Origin: Micromonospora luteifusca
Lineage (GTDB): Bacteria; Actinomycetota; Actinomycetes; Mycobacteriales; Micromonosporaceae
Assembly (NCBI RefSeq): GCF_016907275.1
Contig: NZ_JAFBBP010000001.1
Location: forward strand, 744,001 to 808,000
Length of the DNA: 64,000 nt
Direction: 5' to 3'
Notes under the pieces: generated by a model
Told to the model about the DNA's origin: nothing
The model's input: only the letters and a program-made list of their open reading frames with translations
Database searches by the model: none
Shown here: piece after piece, positions 24,961-33,325 of the stretch
Numbering within the stretch: position 1 is the first letter of the stretch
How the letters are laid out: each line of letters begins with the position of its first letter
Translations under genes and position numbers: made by a program

Positions 24961-25689
24961 TTGCGCTTGCGATTCGAGCATCGTGACGCCGAGACGGACG
25001 CGAGCATCGTCAGCCATGTGTGGCGCACCCGCAGCGAAGCCGAAGACACGATGACATCCGCGGCGCGCACGTGCTGCCAACTGATATTCACGCGGATGCA
25101 GGGGTATCTACTCGCCAGCCTGCGCGGGCCGGAGACCAGCGCGACTATTGCGCCGGTCCCGCCGGACGCCGAGTTCCTCGGTATCCGGCTCACGCTCGGC
25201 ACCGTTCTTCGGCCGCATCCGGCAGCCTCGATCGTCGACGGGTTCGCGCCCTTCCCAGTGACGGGCTCGGGCCGGGTGGTCATCGGCGGCGAGGACTGGG
25301 AAGCGCCGACGTACGAGAACGTCGAGCAGTTTGTCCGGCGCCTGCGGGACGCAGGTCTGCTGGTGCGATCACGTCTGAAGGTTGAGGGGCACTTCGCCGG
25401 GCACCCCGAGGGCCACCCGTCCAAACGAACCCTTCAGCGGCAGTACCGCGCGATCACTGGCCTCTCGCAAACCGCTGTGACGCAGATCGACCGCGTGAAC
25501 GCCGCGGCCACGATGCTGCGCGATGGGCGCGACTGGCACACGGTCGTCGAGGCGCTGGGGTACTTCGACCAAGCTCACCTGGCACATGCGCTGCGGCGCT
25601 ACGTCGGGCGCACCGCGCGGGGGCTGCAGGCGGGCGACGACGCAAAGCTGTCGTTCTTGTACAAGAACTGCCCGTGGCCAGGCAGCTAA
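24961..25689 (+). CDS. AraC-family transcription regulator
   Basis: 242 residues from a TTG start with GGAGG 5 bases upstream. The C-terminal ~100 residues are an AraC helix-turn-helix pair (SKRTLQRQYRAITGLSQTAVTQ...ALGYFDQAHLAHALRRYVG). The N-terminal ~140 residues are an unassigned effector domain. The next gene, a RibD-type reductase, follows after 57 bases and is probably its target. Confidence 0.85.
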   Translation: MRLRFEHRDAETDASIVSHVWRTRSEAEDTMTSAARTCCQLIFTRMQGYLLASLRGPETSATIAPVPPDAEFLGIRLTLGTVLRPHPAASIVDGFAPFPVTGSGRVVIGGEDWEAPTYENVEQFVRRLRDAGLLVRSRLKVEGHFAGHPEGHPSKRTLQRQYRAITGLSQTAVTQIDRVNAAATMLRDGRDWHTVVEALGYFDQAHLAHALRRYVGRTARGLQAGDDAKLSFLYKNCPWPGS

Positions 25690-25746
25690 CCTCCGTTTGC
25701 CGGCCGCCCCGACGGCTGTCCGCGATCCGGAATTCGGAGGAGAACC

Positions 25747-26406
25747 GTGCTGCTCAGCGTCAACGTCTTCGTCAGCCTCGACGGAATCATGCAAGGACCG
25801 GGAGCACCTGACGAGGACCGCTCGGGCGGCTTCGACCGCGGCGGGTGGCTCGTCCCGCACGCATCCGTGCACACCAACGAGGTAGTCGAGGGCTGGTTCC
25901 GTGAGGCGGACGCATTCCTTTTCGGCCGTACGAGCTATGGACTGCTCGGCGGGTACTGGCCGAAGGTCACCGCACCTGGCGACCTGATCGCCACCAAGCT
26001 GAATACGCTGCCGAAGTACGTCGTCAGCAAGACGCTGACGGACAAGGACGCCGACTGGAGCCCGACGACGGTCCTCCGCACCGGCATCGTCGACAACGTG
26101 CGCCGGCTCAAGGGGCTCCCCGGCAAGGAACTCCAGGTTCACGGCAGCTGGAAGCTCGTGCAGGCGCTGCACCAGGCCGGACTTGTCGACCTCTACCGGC
26201 TGCTCCAGTACCCGGTCGTCGTCGGAACCGGAAAACGCCTGTTCCCGGACGGGTCGACGTCCGCGACATTCGCAACCTCCGAAGGGAGCGCGCGCGTGCT
26301 GCCTGGCGGCGTTGTCTCGCTGACGCTGACCCCCACGACCCTCGGTGTGATCTCTGCGGGCGCGTACACCGTGGACAGGGGGCGCTCGACGCCGGTCGCC
26401 CAGTGA
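25747..26406 (+). CDS. RibD C-terminal-domain (dihydrofolate-reductase-like) protein
   Basis: 219 residues, GTG with GGAGGAG in front. Typical features: VNVFVSLDGIMQGPGAPDED at the N terminus, FLFGRTSYGLL..YW, KYVVSKTL, ELQVHGSWKLVQAL and YPVVVGTGKRLFPDG. Members are NADPH-dependent reductases of unknown physiological substrate, often placed next to AraC or ArsR regulators, as here. Confidence 0.9.
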   Translation: MLLSVNVFVSLDGIMQGPGAPDEDRSGGFDRGGWLVPHASVHTNEVVEGWFREADAFLFGRTSYGLLGGYWPKVTAPGDLIATKLNTLPKYVVSKTLTDKDADWSPTTVLRTGIVDNVRRLKGLPGKELQVHGSWKLVQALHQAGLVDLYRLLQYPVVVGTGKRLFPDGSTSATFATSEGSARVLPGGVVSLTLTPTTLGVISAGAYTVDRGRSTPVAQ

Positions 26407-26473
26407 CGCCGGTGCCTGATGGTGCAGGGCGTTGTCCCGGTGCCGGCCACGCAGGCTGACGACGTGACTCGAC

Positions 26474-26513
26474 CCGGACGGCGGTGAACCCCGAGAGGTT
26501 TACCGCCGTCCGG
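26474..26513. terminator. Hairpin after the reductase gene
   Basis: A 12-base perfect stem (26474-26485 with 26502-26513, CCGGACGGCGGT) between convergent genes. Confidence 0.75.
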
Positions 26514-26556
26514 CCGTCGCCGGCCCGACCGGCTGCCACAAGGTCACCGGCGGTCC

Positions 26557-26591
26557 GGCCCGGCGCGGAGAGTGGTCCTCCGCGCCGGGCC
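26557..26591. terminator. Hairpin after the GH6 gene
   Basis: A 14-base perfect stem, GGCCCGGCGCGGAG with CTCCGCGCCGGGCC, around a 7-base loop; 16 bases beyond the GH6 stop on the minus strand. Confidence 0.85.
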
Positions 26592-26607
26592 GCGGCATCG
26601 GGTGGGG

Positions 26608-28014
26608 TCAGCTGGCCGCGCAGGTGGCCGTCGCGCTCGGGCCGGTGCCGGTGCCCTGGAAGCCGAAGTTGGTCGACTGCCGGGCGCCGACCTGTCCGTT
26701 GTAGCTCACGTTGGTGTACCGGACGGTTCCGCTGGTGCCGGCGGCCTGGGCGTTCCAGACGCTGGTGACCGCCGCGCCGCCGGGCAGCGTGATGGTCACG
26801 GTCCAGCCGTTGATGGCCGCAGCGCCGGCGGTGACCGTCACGCTCGCGGTGAAGCCACCGGACCACTGGTTGACCGTCACCGATGCGGCGCAGCCGTTAC
26901 CGGTCGGCGGCGGCGTGGTGGGGGGAGCCGTGGTCGGCGGTGCGGTGGTGGGAGGAGCCGTGGTCGGCGGCGCGGTCGTCGGCGGGGTCGTGGTCGGGGG
27001 AACCGTCGTCGGCGGCGCGGTGGTGGGCGGATTGGGTACGCCGTTGGCCAGGCTGTAGGCCAGGTCGGGCTGGAACGAACCGGCCGTGTAGCGGCAGCCG
27101 TCCGCCTCCCCCGGCGGCTTCACCCAGAGGTACGCGTCGATGTTGCTGTCGCCGGTGTTTGTCGTCGGGTACTGCCCGATGCGCCGGTCGGTGTTGTCGT
27201 CGCCGCACCAGTCGCCGCTGGCGCCCCCGTTGCGGCTGGTGTCGATGACCTGGCGCTTGCCCGAGATGCCCATGCCGTTGAGGGCGGAGATGACCGCCCG
27301 GCCGAAGTTCGCCTCGTTGGAGGTGGAGTTGTAGTTCGACACGTTGCTGAAGAAGCCGTCGGCGTACTGCACGCCGGCCGCCCGGAGCCGATTGGCCGTC
27401 TCACCCGCGCTGTTCCAGGTGGAGTGACCGGCGTCGAGGTACACCTTGGCGTTGGAGTTGCCCGACTTGATGGTCTGCGTGGCCGTCGAGATCGCCTGGT
27501 TGCGCGCGCTGATCTCGGCGCTGCTCAGGCACGTCAGCAGGGCGAGCGAGTCGGTTTCCAGGATGATGATGACGGTCTGGTTGCCCAGCCCTCTCGCGAA
27601 GTTGGACACCCACGTCTGGTACTGGTTGAGGTCCGGCGCCCCACCGGCGCTGGCCCCGCCGCAGTCCCGGTTGGTGATCTCGTAGACCGCCAGCACCGGG
27701 ATCTGCTGCGCCGCGTTGGCGGCACCGATGAACCCGGAGACCTCGGACTGCACGGTCGACGGGTTGAAGTTGGCGAACCAGCGAGCCTGCGGCTGACTCG
27801 CGATCTTGTCCCGGATGACGGCGGTACGCGAGTCGCCGGGGTTCGCGGCGACCCAGCGGACGACGGCCGAACTCGGGTCGCGGTAGAGCGATCCGGACAG
27901 CGTGCCGGCGGAGGCGCTGCCGACGGCGAGGCAGACGCCGATGGCGGTGGCGCCCGCGACGGCCGCCACGCTGATCGCCGCCGATCTGCGGCGGAGCGAG
28001 GAGAGGGTAGGCAC
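26608..28014 (-). CDS. Secreted GH6 cellulase with C-terminal CBM2
   Basis: 468 residues. Start GTG 28014 follows AGGAGG at 9 bases; the upstream frame starts inside the control region. A signal peptide ends near ASAG. The GH6 catalytic domain (~40-330) shows VYEITNRDCGG and ILETDSLALL, corresponding to the family signatures with the catalytic Asp. A Pro/Thr linker with many PPTTAPPTT repeats follows, then a CBM2 (~370-468) with paired Cys near its ends. Endoglucanase is more likely than exo-cellobiohydrolase by length. A CelR/CebR-like operator lies 41 bases upstream. Confidence 0.93.
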   Translation of the reverse strand: MPTLSSLRRRSAAISVAAVAGATAIGVCLAVGSASAGTLSGSLYRDPSSAVVRWVAANPGDSRTAVIRDKIASQPQARWFANFNPSTVQSEVSGFIGAANAAQQIPVLAVYEITNRDCGGASAGGAPDLNQYQTWVSNFARGLGNQTVIIILETDSLALLTCLSSAEISARNQAISTATQTIKSGNSNAKVYLDAGHSTWNSAGETANRLRAAGVQYADGFFSNVSNYNSTSNEANFGRAVISALNGMGISGKRQVIDTSRNGGASGDWCGDDNTDRRIGQYPTTNTGDSNIDAYLWVKPPGEADGCRYTAGSFQPDLAYSLANGVPNPPTTAPPTTVPPTTTPPTTAPPTTAPPTTAPPTTAPPTTPPPTGNGCAASVTVNQWSGGFTASVTVTAGAAAINGWTVTITLPGGAAVTSVWNAQAAGTSGTVRYTNVSYNGQVGARQSTNFGFQGTGTGPSATATCAAS

Positions 28015-28054
28015 GACGTGTTGCCTCCTGATCACATAGATGTTTCTAAGTTTA

Positions 28055-28068
28055 TGGGAGCGTTCCCA
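28055..28068. promoter_or_regulatory. CelR/CebR-like operator of the cellulase gene
   Basis: TGGGAGCGTTCCCA differs at one base from TGGGAGCGCTCCCA, the site of LacI-family cellobiose-responsive repressors (CelR in Thermobifida, CebR in Streptomyces). Its position just upstream of the GH6 start supports induction by cello-oligosaccharides. Confidence 0.75.
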
Positions 28069-28215
28069 TGGACGGTAGCGGAGGCACGCGTCGCTGCCAA
28101 GATGTGGAGACTCGTCGTCGAGGCAGTGACGACGGCGAATCAGTAGGCCAGGAGGAACTACCAGACCGCCGACGGCTCCACCCGGAAGGCGGCCATCTGC
28201 TGCTGGATGAAGAGC

Positions 28216-28253
28216 GAAGCTCCGGCCAGGGCTACAACCCCGGCCGGAGCTTC
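28216..28253. terminator. Hairpin after the alpha-galactosidase gene
   Basis: GAAGCTCCGGCC...GGCCGGAGCTTC, a 12-base perfect stem with a further partly paired region inside, 25 bases beyond the GH27 stop. Confidence 0.8.
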
Positions 28254-28277
28254 GATCACACGGCGATTGTCCAGGCG

Positions 28278-30365
28278 TCAGCAGCTGGCGTTCAGGCCAG
28301 CCCAGTCGGCGCGGTCGTTGTAACCACCGTCGCCGCCGTCGCCGACCAGCAGGTCGAGCACCCGGACGCCGGTCAGGTCGACGTCGACCTGACGGATGTC
28401 GTCACGGGTCAGCACGCCGCTGTCGAACAGGACCCGCCCGTCGCCGACCACCTGGAAGGTCGAGGTGGCTCCCTCGGGCCCGACGTTGCGTACCGCGTCG
28501 TCCAGGCCGACGGTCGCGGTCAGCCGGTCGCACTTGTCGCCCAGGTAGTAACGGACCGTGGAGGGTGAGGCGACGCCGAGGCCGGTCGGGTAGACCTGGC
28601 CGACCATGCTGATCGGTGACCCGCCGCCGACGCTCTGGTCGACCGTCGGAGTCATCCAACCGCTGGTGGCGCTGATCCACGCGTGGTGGGACAGCACGGC
28701 GTCACCGGTCGGTGGCGCCGGGGCGACCACCACCGTCGACACCGACGTCTGGCGCGACTTGCCGCGCCCGACCACCTCGTACGACGTGGTGGCGGTCAAC
28801 GCGGCATCCCCGGGGGCGGCGGTGGCTGGCAGGGTCACCGTGAAGGCGAAGGTGATGGCCTGACCTGGGGCGAGCACGACCGACGCCCCACTGAGTGCCC
28901 GGACCGTCCAGCCGGCCGGTGCCGCGAGTCCCACCTGGGGCTTGAGGACAGGCAGCAGGCCGTCGTTGCGTACGACGACCTCGACCCGCGCCTGGTCACC
29001 GCCGCCGACCACGGGTGCGGTCCCCTCCGGCGTGGCGGAGTTGCCGACCTTCGTGACCTGCGGAAGGCCGGCGGTCACGTGCGGGGCACCGGGCAGACCG
29101 CGCGCCGGGGCGACCCGGAGCAGTGCGGCGCCGTGCGCCGGAACCGCAGCGCTGAGGGTGCCCGCGCTCTCGGTGACCTGGTTGGTCCACGCGTTCTGCA
29201 CGGTGAAGCGGGCTCCGGACAGGCCGACGGACGAGGCCTTCGTGGTGATGATCTTCGAGCTCTCACCGCGGTTGAGCAGCACCACGGCCCGATCACCGTT
29301 GGCCAGGCGCTTGACCCAGGTCTCGGTCGTGCCGGCGGGGCCGACGCGTACGGCCTGGACACCGGCGGGGTCCTGGTTGATCGCCAGGGCCTCGGGGTCG
29401 GTGAGCGTGTCGATCGAGGCCTGGCTGAGCTTGCGGATGTCACTGCCGATCACCAGCGGCGCGGCGGCCGCGGACCAGAGCGTCATCTGCGTACGGAATT
29501 CCTCCTCGGACATGCCGAGCCCGGGAGCCAGGTAGTCCGGGTCGTTGAAGTGCCCCGGTCCGGCGACCTCGGGGTGCCGCGCGTTCGCGTCGTAGTTGCG
29601 CAGCACGTCCTTGAACTTGATGTCACCGACAAAACCCACGTCGGTGTAGGTCCGCCAGGACTGCGCGATCTCCGGAGCATAGGTCCAGGAGTACGTCGAC
29701 TGCTGCTCCTCCGGGTAGTTGCCCCAGTCCGGGGAGGTCACCGGGTTGCACAGGTTGAAGATGATCGGCCGCTTGCTGGCGTTGTTCCGCAGCGCCTGGG
29801 CGAACTCGGTGTAGGCGGTCTTCGGGTCCAGGTCGGCGGCGATCCCGCAGAGGAAGTCCACCTTCACCGCGTCGAACTCCAGGGCGGCGAAGTGGTCCGC
29901 GTCGCGCTGGTAGTAGCCGCCGCCGCTGCCGAGCCCGCACTTGCCGGGGATGTACGGACCGGCGTCGGTGTAGATGCCCGCCTTCAGCCCCTTGGAGTGG
30001 ATGTAGTCGACCAGCGGCTTGAGCCCGTTCGGGAAACGACTCCGGTCGGCCTGCAGGTCACCGGCGGCCGTACGCGGCTCCGGGTCCTGCCAGCCGCCGT
30101 CCAGCCAGACGATGTCGTAGCCGGCCTTGGCCAGGCCACGGCTGACGATCGAGTCGGCAACCTCCCGTACGGACTCCTCGGAGAAGTTGCCGCCGAGGCC
30201 GAAGTAGGTGTTCCAGCCCTGGTAGGGCGTGGGGCTGAGCACCTGCTGGGGTGCCGGTTTGGTGGTGACCACAGCGTCTTTCGTGGCTGCGGCGTGGGCC
30301 GGAGCGGGCACGATCAGCAGGCTGGCCGTGACGGCGGTCAGGGCGGTGAACAGATGTCGTCTCAC
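28278..30365 (-). CDS. Secreted GH27 alpha-galactosidase with NEW3 and NPCBM-like domains
   Basis: 695 residues. Start GTG 30365 has AAGGA 7 bases in front; a GTG at 30380 has none. Signal peptide ends near AHAA. The GH27 barrel opens with PTPYQGWNTYFGLGGNFSEE; the nucleophile is the Asp in DAVKVDFLCG and the acid/base Asp lies in GPGHFNDPDYL. A beta-sandwich follows, then a NEW3 alpha-galactosidase-associated domain (~460-545) and a C-terminal NPCBM-type domain (~555-695). The upstream region is AT-rich around 30449-30470, unlike its surroundings. Confidence 0.93.
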   Translation of the reverse strand: MRRHLFTALTAVTASLLIVPAPAHAAATKDAVVTTKPAPQQVLSPTPYQGWNTYFGLGGNFSEESVREVADSIVSRGLAKAGYDIVWLDGGWQDPEPRTAAGDLQADRSRFPNGLKPLVDYIHSKGLKAGIYTDAGPYIPGKCGLGSGGGYYQRDADHFAALEFDAVKVDFLCGIAADLDPKTAYTEFAQALRNNASKRPIIFNLCNPVTSPDWGNYPEEQQSTYSWTYAPEIAQSWRTYTDVGFVGDIKFKDVLRNYDANARHPEVAGPGHFNDPDYLAPGLGMSEEEFRTQMTLWSAAAAPLVIGSDIRKLSQASIDTLTDPEALAINQDPAGVQAVRVGPAGTTETWVKRLANGDRAVVLLNRGESSKIITTKASSVGLSGARFTVQNAWTNQVTESAGTLSAAVPAHGAALLRVAPARGLPGAPHVTAGLPQVTKVGNSATPEGTAPVVGGGDQARVEVVVRNDGLLPVLKPQVGLAAPAGWTVRALSGASVVLAPGQAITFAFTVTLPATAAPGDAALTATTSYEVVGRGKSRQTSVSTVVVAPAPPTGDAVLSHHAWISATSGWMTPTVDQSVGGGSPISMVGQVYPTGLGVASPSTVRYYLGDKCDRLTATVGLDDAVRNVGPEGATSTFQVVGDGRVLFDSGVLTRDDIRQVDVDLTGVRVLDLLVGDGGDGGYNDRADWAGLNASC

Positions 30366-30598
30366 GCGGGGTTCCTTCACAGCAGTGGGGCAGACCCGTA
30401 CTCCTGGGTTGTTTCGACCGATCTTGCGATCTGTTACGCGCGGATGTCAATATTATTTAATAAATTATGTTCGGAACGTGCGCGAGCTGTCCGCCTGCGC
30501 GCGGCCGCGCGCATGTGCAGCCGCCTGACCCGTCCGGATTACTTTGATCGGCGTCGTACGATGGCTGGGTTGTGCTGCGCCCGCGACAAGGAGTTGCC

Positions 30599-30949
30599 GT
30601 GCCCCGCCCCCCTAGTACCGCCCGGATCGTGGAGCACCCCGACGTGTCCGAGGTTTCCCTGCAGCAGGTCATGGAGGCGCTGGCGGATCCGGTACGGCGA
30701 GCGGTGGTGTCCCAGTTGGCCGACCGGGGCGAGGACATGACCTGCGGCTCGTTCGAGACACCCGTGTCGACGTCGACGTTGACGCACCACTTCAACACGC
30801 TGCGCGAAGCCGGCGTGATCCGCCAGTACTACGTGGGGACAGCCAAGATGAACGCGCTGCGGGCGGACGAGATCGAGCGTCGCTTTCCCGGCCTGCTCTC
30901 GGCGGTGGTGGCCGCCGCGGGCACCGAGACGCGGGCAGGTACGGCTTGA
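30599..30949 (+). CDS. ArsR-family winged-helix regulator
   Basis: 116 residues, GTG 30599 with AAGGAG 5 bases upstream. The winged helix spans ~20-90 (LQQVMEALADPVRRAVVSQLAD...STSTLTHHFNTLREAGVIRQYYVG). There is no metal-binding Cys cluster. It precedes an oxidoreductase gene whose promoter contains an inverted repeat, its probable operator. Confidence 0.88.
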   Translation: MPRPPSTARIVEHPDVSEVSLQQVMEALADPVRRAVVSQLADRGEDMTCGSFETPVSTSTLTHHFNTLREAGVIRQYYVGTAKMNALRADEIERRFPGLLSAVVAAAGTETRAGTA

Positions 30950-30977
30950 GCTCGCGGCCGCTTATTCCGACGATGGT

Positions 30978-31012
30978 CGAAGTTTGACGGTGGTCGAACT
31001 TCGGGTTAGCGT
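30978..31012 (+). promoter_or_regulatory. Promoter with overlapping inverted repeat
   Basis: TTTGAC (30983) and TAGCGT (31007) are 18 bases apart. The perfect inverted repeat CGAAGTT...AACTTCG (30978-30984 with 30997-31003) spans the -35 box and spacer, a classic repressor position. Confidence 0.6.
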
Positions 31013-31075
31013 GTGGGGCGGCACCGAGCCGCTCGGCGTCGTTACCGTGATCCCTAGTGCAAGGACTCATGCACC

Positions 31076-32080
31076 GTGGCAAAGCTCGTACAGTTCGACC
31101 GGATCGGTGGACCCGAGGTTCTGACCCTGCGTGACGTGGAGGTGGCCACTCCGGGCGCGGGTGAGGTCCGGATCCGCGTCGATGCCATTGGCCTGAACCG
31201 GGCCGAGATCATGTACCGCGAGGGCGTCTATTTCGACCAGCCCGCGTTCCCCTCCACCCTCGGCTACGAGGCCGCCGGCGTGATCGAGGCCGTCGGCCCG
31301 GGCGTGGACGGCCTCGCCGAGGGCGACACCGTCGCGGTCGTGCCGGCGTTCCTGCAGAGCAGGTACGGCACGTACGGCACCCACATCATCGTCCCGGCCT
31401 CGGCTGTTGTGCCTCGCCCCGCCCAGGTCGACCCCGCTCAGGCGGCAGCCGTGTGGATGGCCTACATCACCGCCTACGGCGCCCTCGTCGAGTCCGGCAA
31501 GGTGCGTCCCGGCGACCACGTGCTGATCACGGCGGCCTCCAGCAGCGTCGGCCTGGCCGCCATCCAGCTCGCCAACCACATCGGTGCGATCCCGATCGCC
31601 ACCACCCGTGGTTCCGGCAAGAAGCAGCGCCTGCTGGACGCCGGCGCAGCCCATGTCATCGTCACCGACGACGAGGACCTCCCGGCCCGGGTCAAGGAAA
31701 TCACCAGCGGCGAAGGCGTCCGCCTGGCCTTCGACCCGGTCGCCGGCCCCGGCGTCGAGACCCTCGCTCTCGGCATCGCCACCGACGGTTTCCTGGTGGT
31801 CTACGGAGCCCTCGACCCGCGCACCACCCCGCTCCCCAACGCGCAGTCCTACCCAGCGTTGAACAGCAGCACCTACACCCTCTTCGAGATCACCATGAAT
31901 CCGGAGCGCCTGCGCCGCGCCGTCGCGTTCGTCAACGCCGGACTCGCCTCGGGTTCCTTCGCCCCGGTCGTCGACCGCACCTTCGACCTCACCGAGATCG
32001 CCGAGGCCCACCGCTACATGGCGGCCAACGGCCACGTCGGCAAAATCGTCGTCACCGTCACCCACGACGACACTGTTTGA
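31076..32080 (+). CDS. Zinc-independent MDR / quinone-oxidoreductase-like enzyme
   Basis: 334 residues, GTG start. GroES-like N-terminal domain and Rossmann domain with ITAASSSVGLAAIQLA, which binds NADPH. The zinc ligands of alcohol dehydrogenases are absent, so it belongs with quinone oxidoreductases and crotonyl reductases. Probably repressed by the ArsR protein encoded just upstream. Confidence 0.9.
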   Translation: MAKLVQFDRIGGPEVLTLRDVEVATPGAGEVRIRVDAIGLNRAEIMYREGVYFDQPAFPSTLGYEAAGVIEAVGPGVDGLAEGDTVAVVPAFLQSRYGTYGTHIIVPASAVVPRPAQVDPAQAAAVWMAYITAYGALVESGKVRPGDHVLITAASSSVGLAAIQLANHIGAIPIATTRGSGKKQRLLDAGAAHVIVTDDEDLPARVKEITSGEGVRLAFDPVAGPGVETLALGIATDGFLVVYGALDPRTTPLPNAQSYPALNSSTYTLFEITMNPERLRRAVAFVNAGLASGSFAPVVDRTFDLTEIAEAHRYMAANGHVGKIVVTVTHDDTV

Positions 32081-32187
32081 TGCCGTAGGCAGGTGAAGGC
32101 CTCCGGTTGTGGAGTGGAGCCGTCCAGGAACCGCTCCGGCAACAGGAGGCCTTCCTGTCCCCCGCCGACGCCGCCAAGATCCGGCTG

Positions 32188-32733
32188 TCAACCGCCGGCA
32201 CCGTAGACGCCGGCGCCCATCGGCTTGTCGATTTCCAGGTCCGTTGCCGCGGCGACCCGGGCGATCATCATGTATTGCCCGATCACCATCAGAAGTTCGA
32301 CCACCTCACGCGGGGAGAGTAGCCCCGTCAGTGCGGTGGCGGTTTCGTCGGAGGGGCGGACGTCGCGGACGACTTCGGTCGTGAACTGCAGGACGATCCG
32401 CTGGTCCGGCGAGAAACAGTCGGCCTCGATCTCGTCGCGCCCAAGCGCGTGGACCATCTCGTCCGTGGCACCGACGGAGCGGGCGATCGGCGCGTGCTGG
32501 ACCCACTCGTACTGGACGTCGCTCAGCCGGGCAACTCGCAGGATCGCGATTTCGCGCAGCAGCGGGTCGAGGGCCAGGTCCTTCAGCAGCGTGCCTCCCC
32601 AGCGCATCCAGTCCGGAAACGCCGTCTCGGCATTGGCCATGACGCGGAAGAAATTCAGGGGAAGCGCGGCCTGCAGCGCTTCGCGCACCGGCGCGGGGGC
32701 GTCAGCAGGGTTCACGCATGGCAGGCGACTCAT
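32188..32733 (-). CDS. Carboxymuconolactone decarboxylase-like protein
   Basis: 181 residues, ATG 32733 with GAGGGGG in front. CMD/AhpD fold segment AILRVARLSDVQYEWVQHAPIARSVG; the CxxC redox pair of AhpD is missing, so peroxidase-type activity is unlikely. It lies alone; no pathway partner is visible. Confidence 0.85.
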   Translation of the reverse strand: MSRLPCVNPADAPAPVREALQAALPLNFFRVMANAETAFPDWMRWGGTLLKDLALDPLLREIAILRVARLSDVQYEWVQHAPIARSVGATDEMVHALGRDEIEADCFSPDQRIVLQFTTEVVRDVRPSDETATALTGLLSPREVVELLMVIGQYMMIARVAAATDLEIDKPMGAGVYGAGG

Positions 32734-32875
32734 AATTTCCCCCTCATAATCGGCAAATCGGGTGTCACGGACCATATCCGATCCCAGTTGCGCTCGACGC
32801 CGATCCGCTCGGGGAGACCGGCGATGGGGCAGCGATGAGCGCACCCGGAACGCACTGTCGGCACGCGTTGATCTT

Positions 32876-32917
32876 GCGCGTCCGCAGGGGCTCGAACCCT
32901 GACTCCTGATTCGTAAC
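32876..32917 (-). other. tRNA 3'-half remnant, possible attachment site
   Basis: Read on the minus strand this has a tRNA-like T-arm (CAGGGTTCGAGCCCCTG, forward 32885-32901), preceded by a variable loop and the 3' side of an anticodon arm with TTACGAATCAGG. The matching 5' half is missing, so it is not a working tRNA. Integrated elements usually leave exactly such 3' halves at one end. Confidence 0.5.
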
Positions 32918-33325
32918 AGGCCCGAAACTACCGGTTGAAAAACCTGGAACTTTCTGCCAGCCTGAGAGCCATCGATCAGTGTGAACGTTAACAAGATCCT
33001 TCCACCGCTGGAGGCGCCACACGCGACCGCCAAGCCCACCAGCATGCCAGGCGACCCCGTCCACCACTTCTGAGCGGGGCTCCACTCGGACAGCGACAGA
33101 GATCTTTCTATCCCACCCCCGGTGGATCAGCATGATTTCCCGGGCCCGCCCCGCCAGGCGTACCCGCCTCCGCGAAAACGCACTCTTTCCGGAACGGCCG
33201 CGAAAATTCTGGCCCTGAGCGTGTCGCAGGTGTCCACTGTGGCCCATTTCGCCAAGACGACAACTGCCGGGTCTGCTGACGCTGGAGCCCGCCCCGCACC
33301 CACCCATCACCAGGAGGTATCGACA

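Noticed and set aside
26890..27030. Repeated GGTGGTCGGCGG-type sequence in the GH6 gene
   Set aside because: It encodes the Pro/Thr linker; the same holds for 38170-38290 in the chitinase gene.
32876..32917. Functional tRNA gene
   Set aside because: Only the T-arm and the 3' anticodon side can be folded; the D-arm and 5' acceptor strand are absent.
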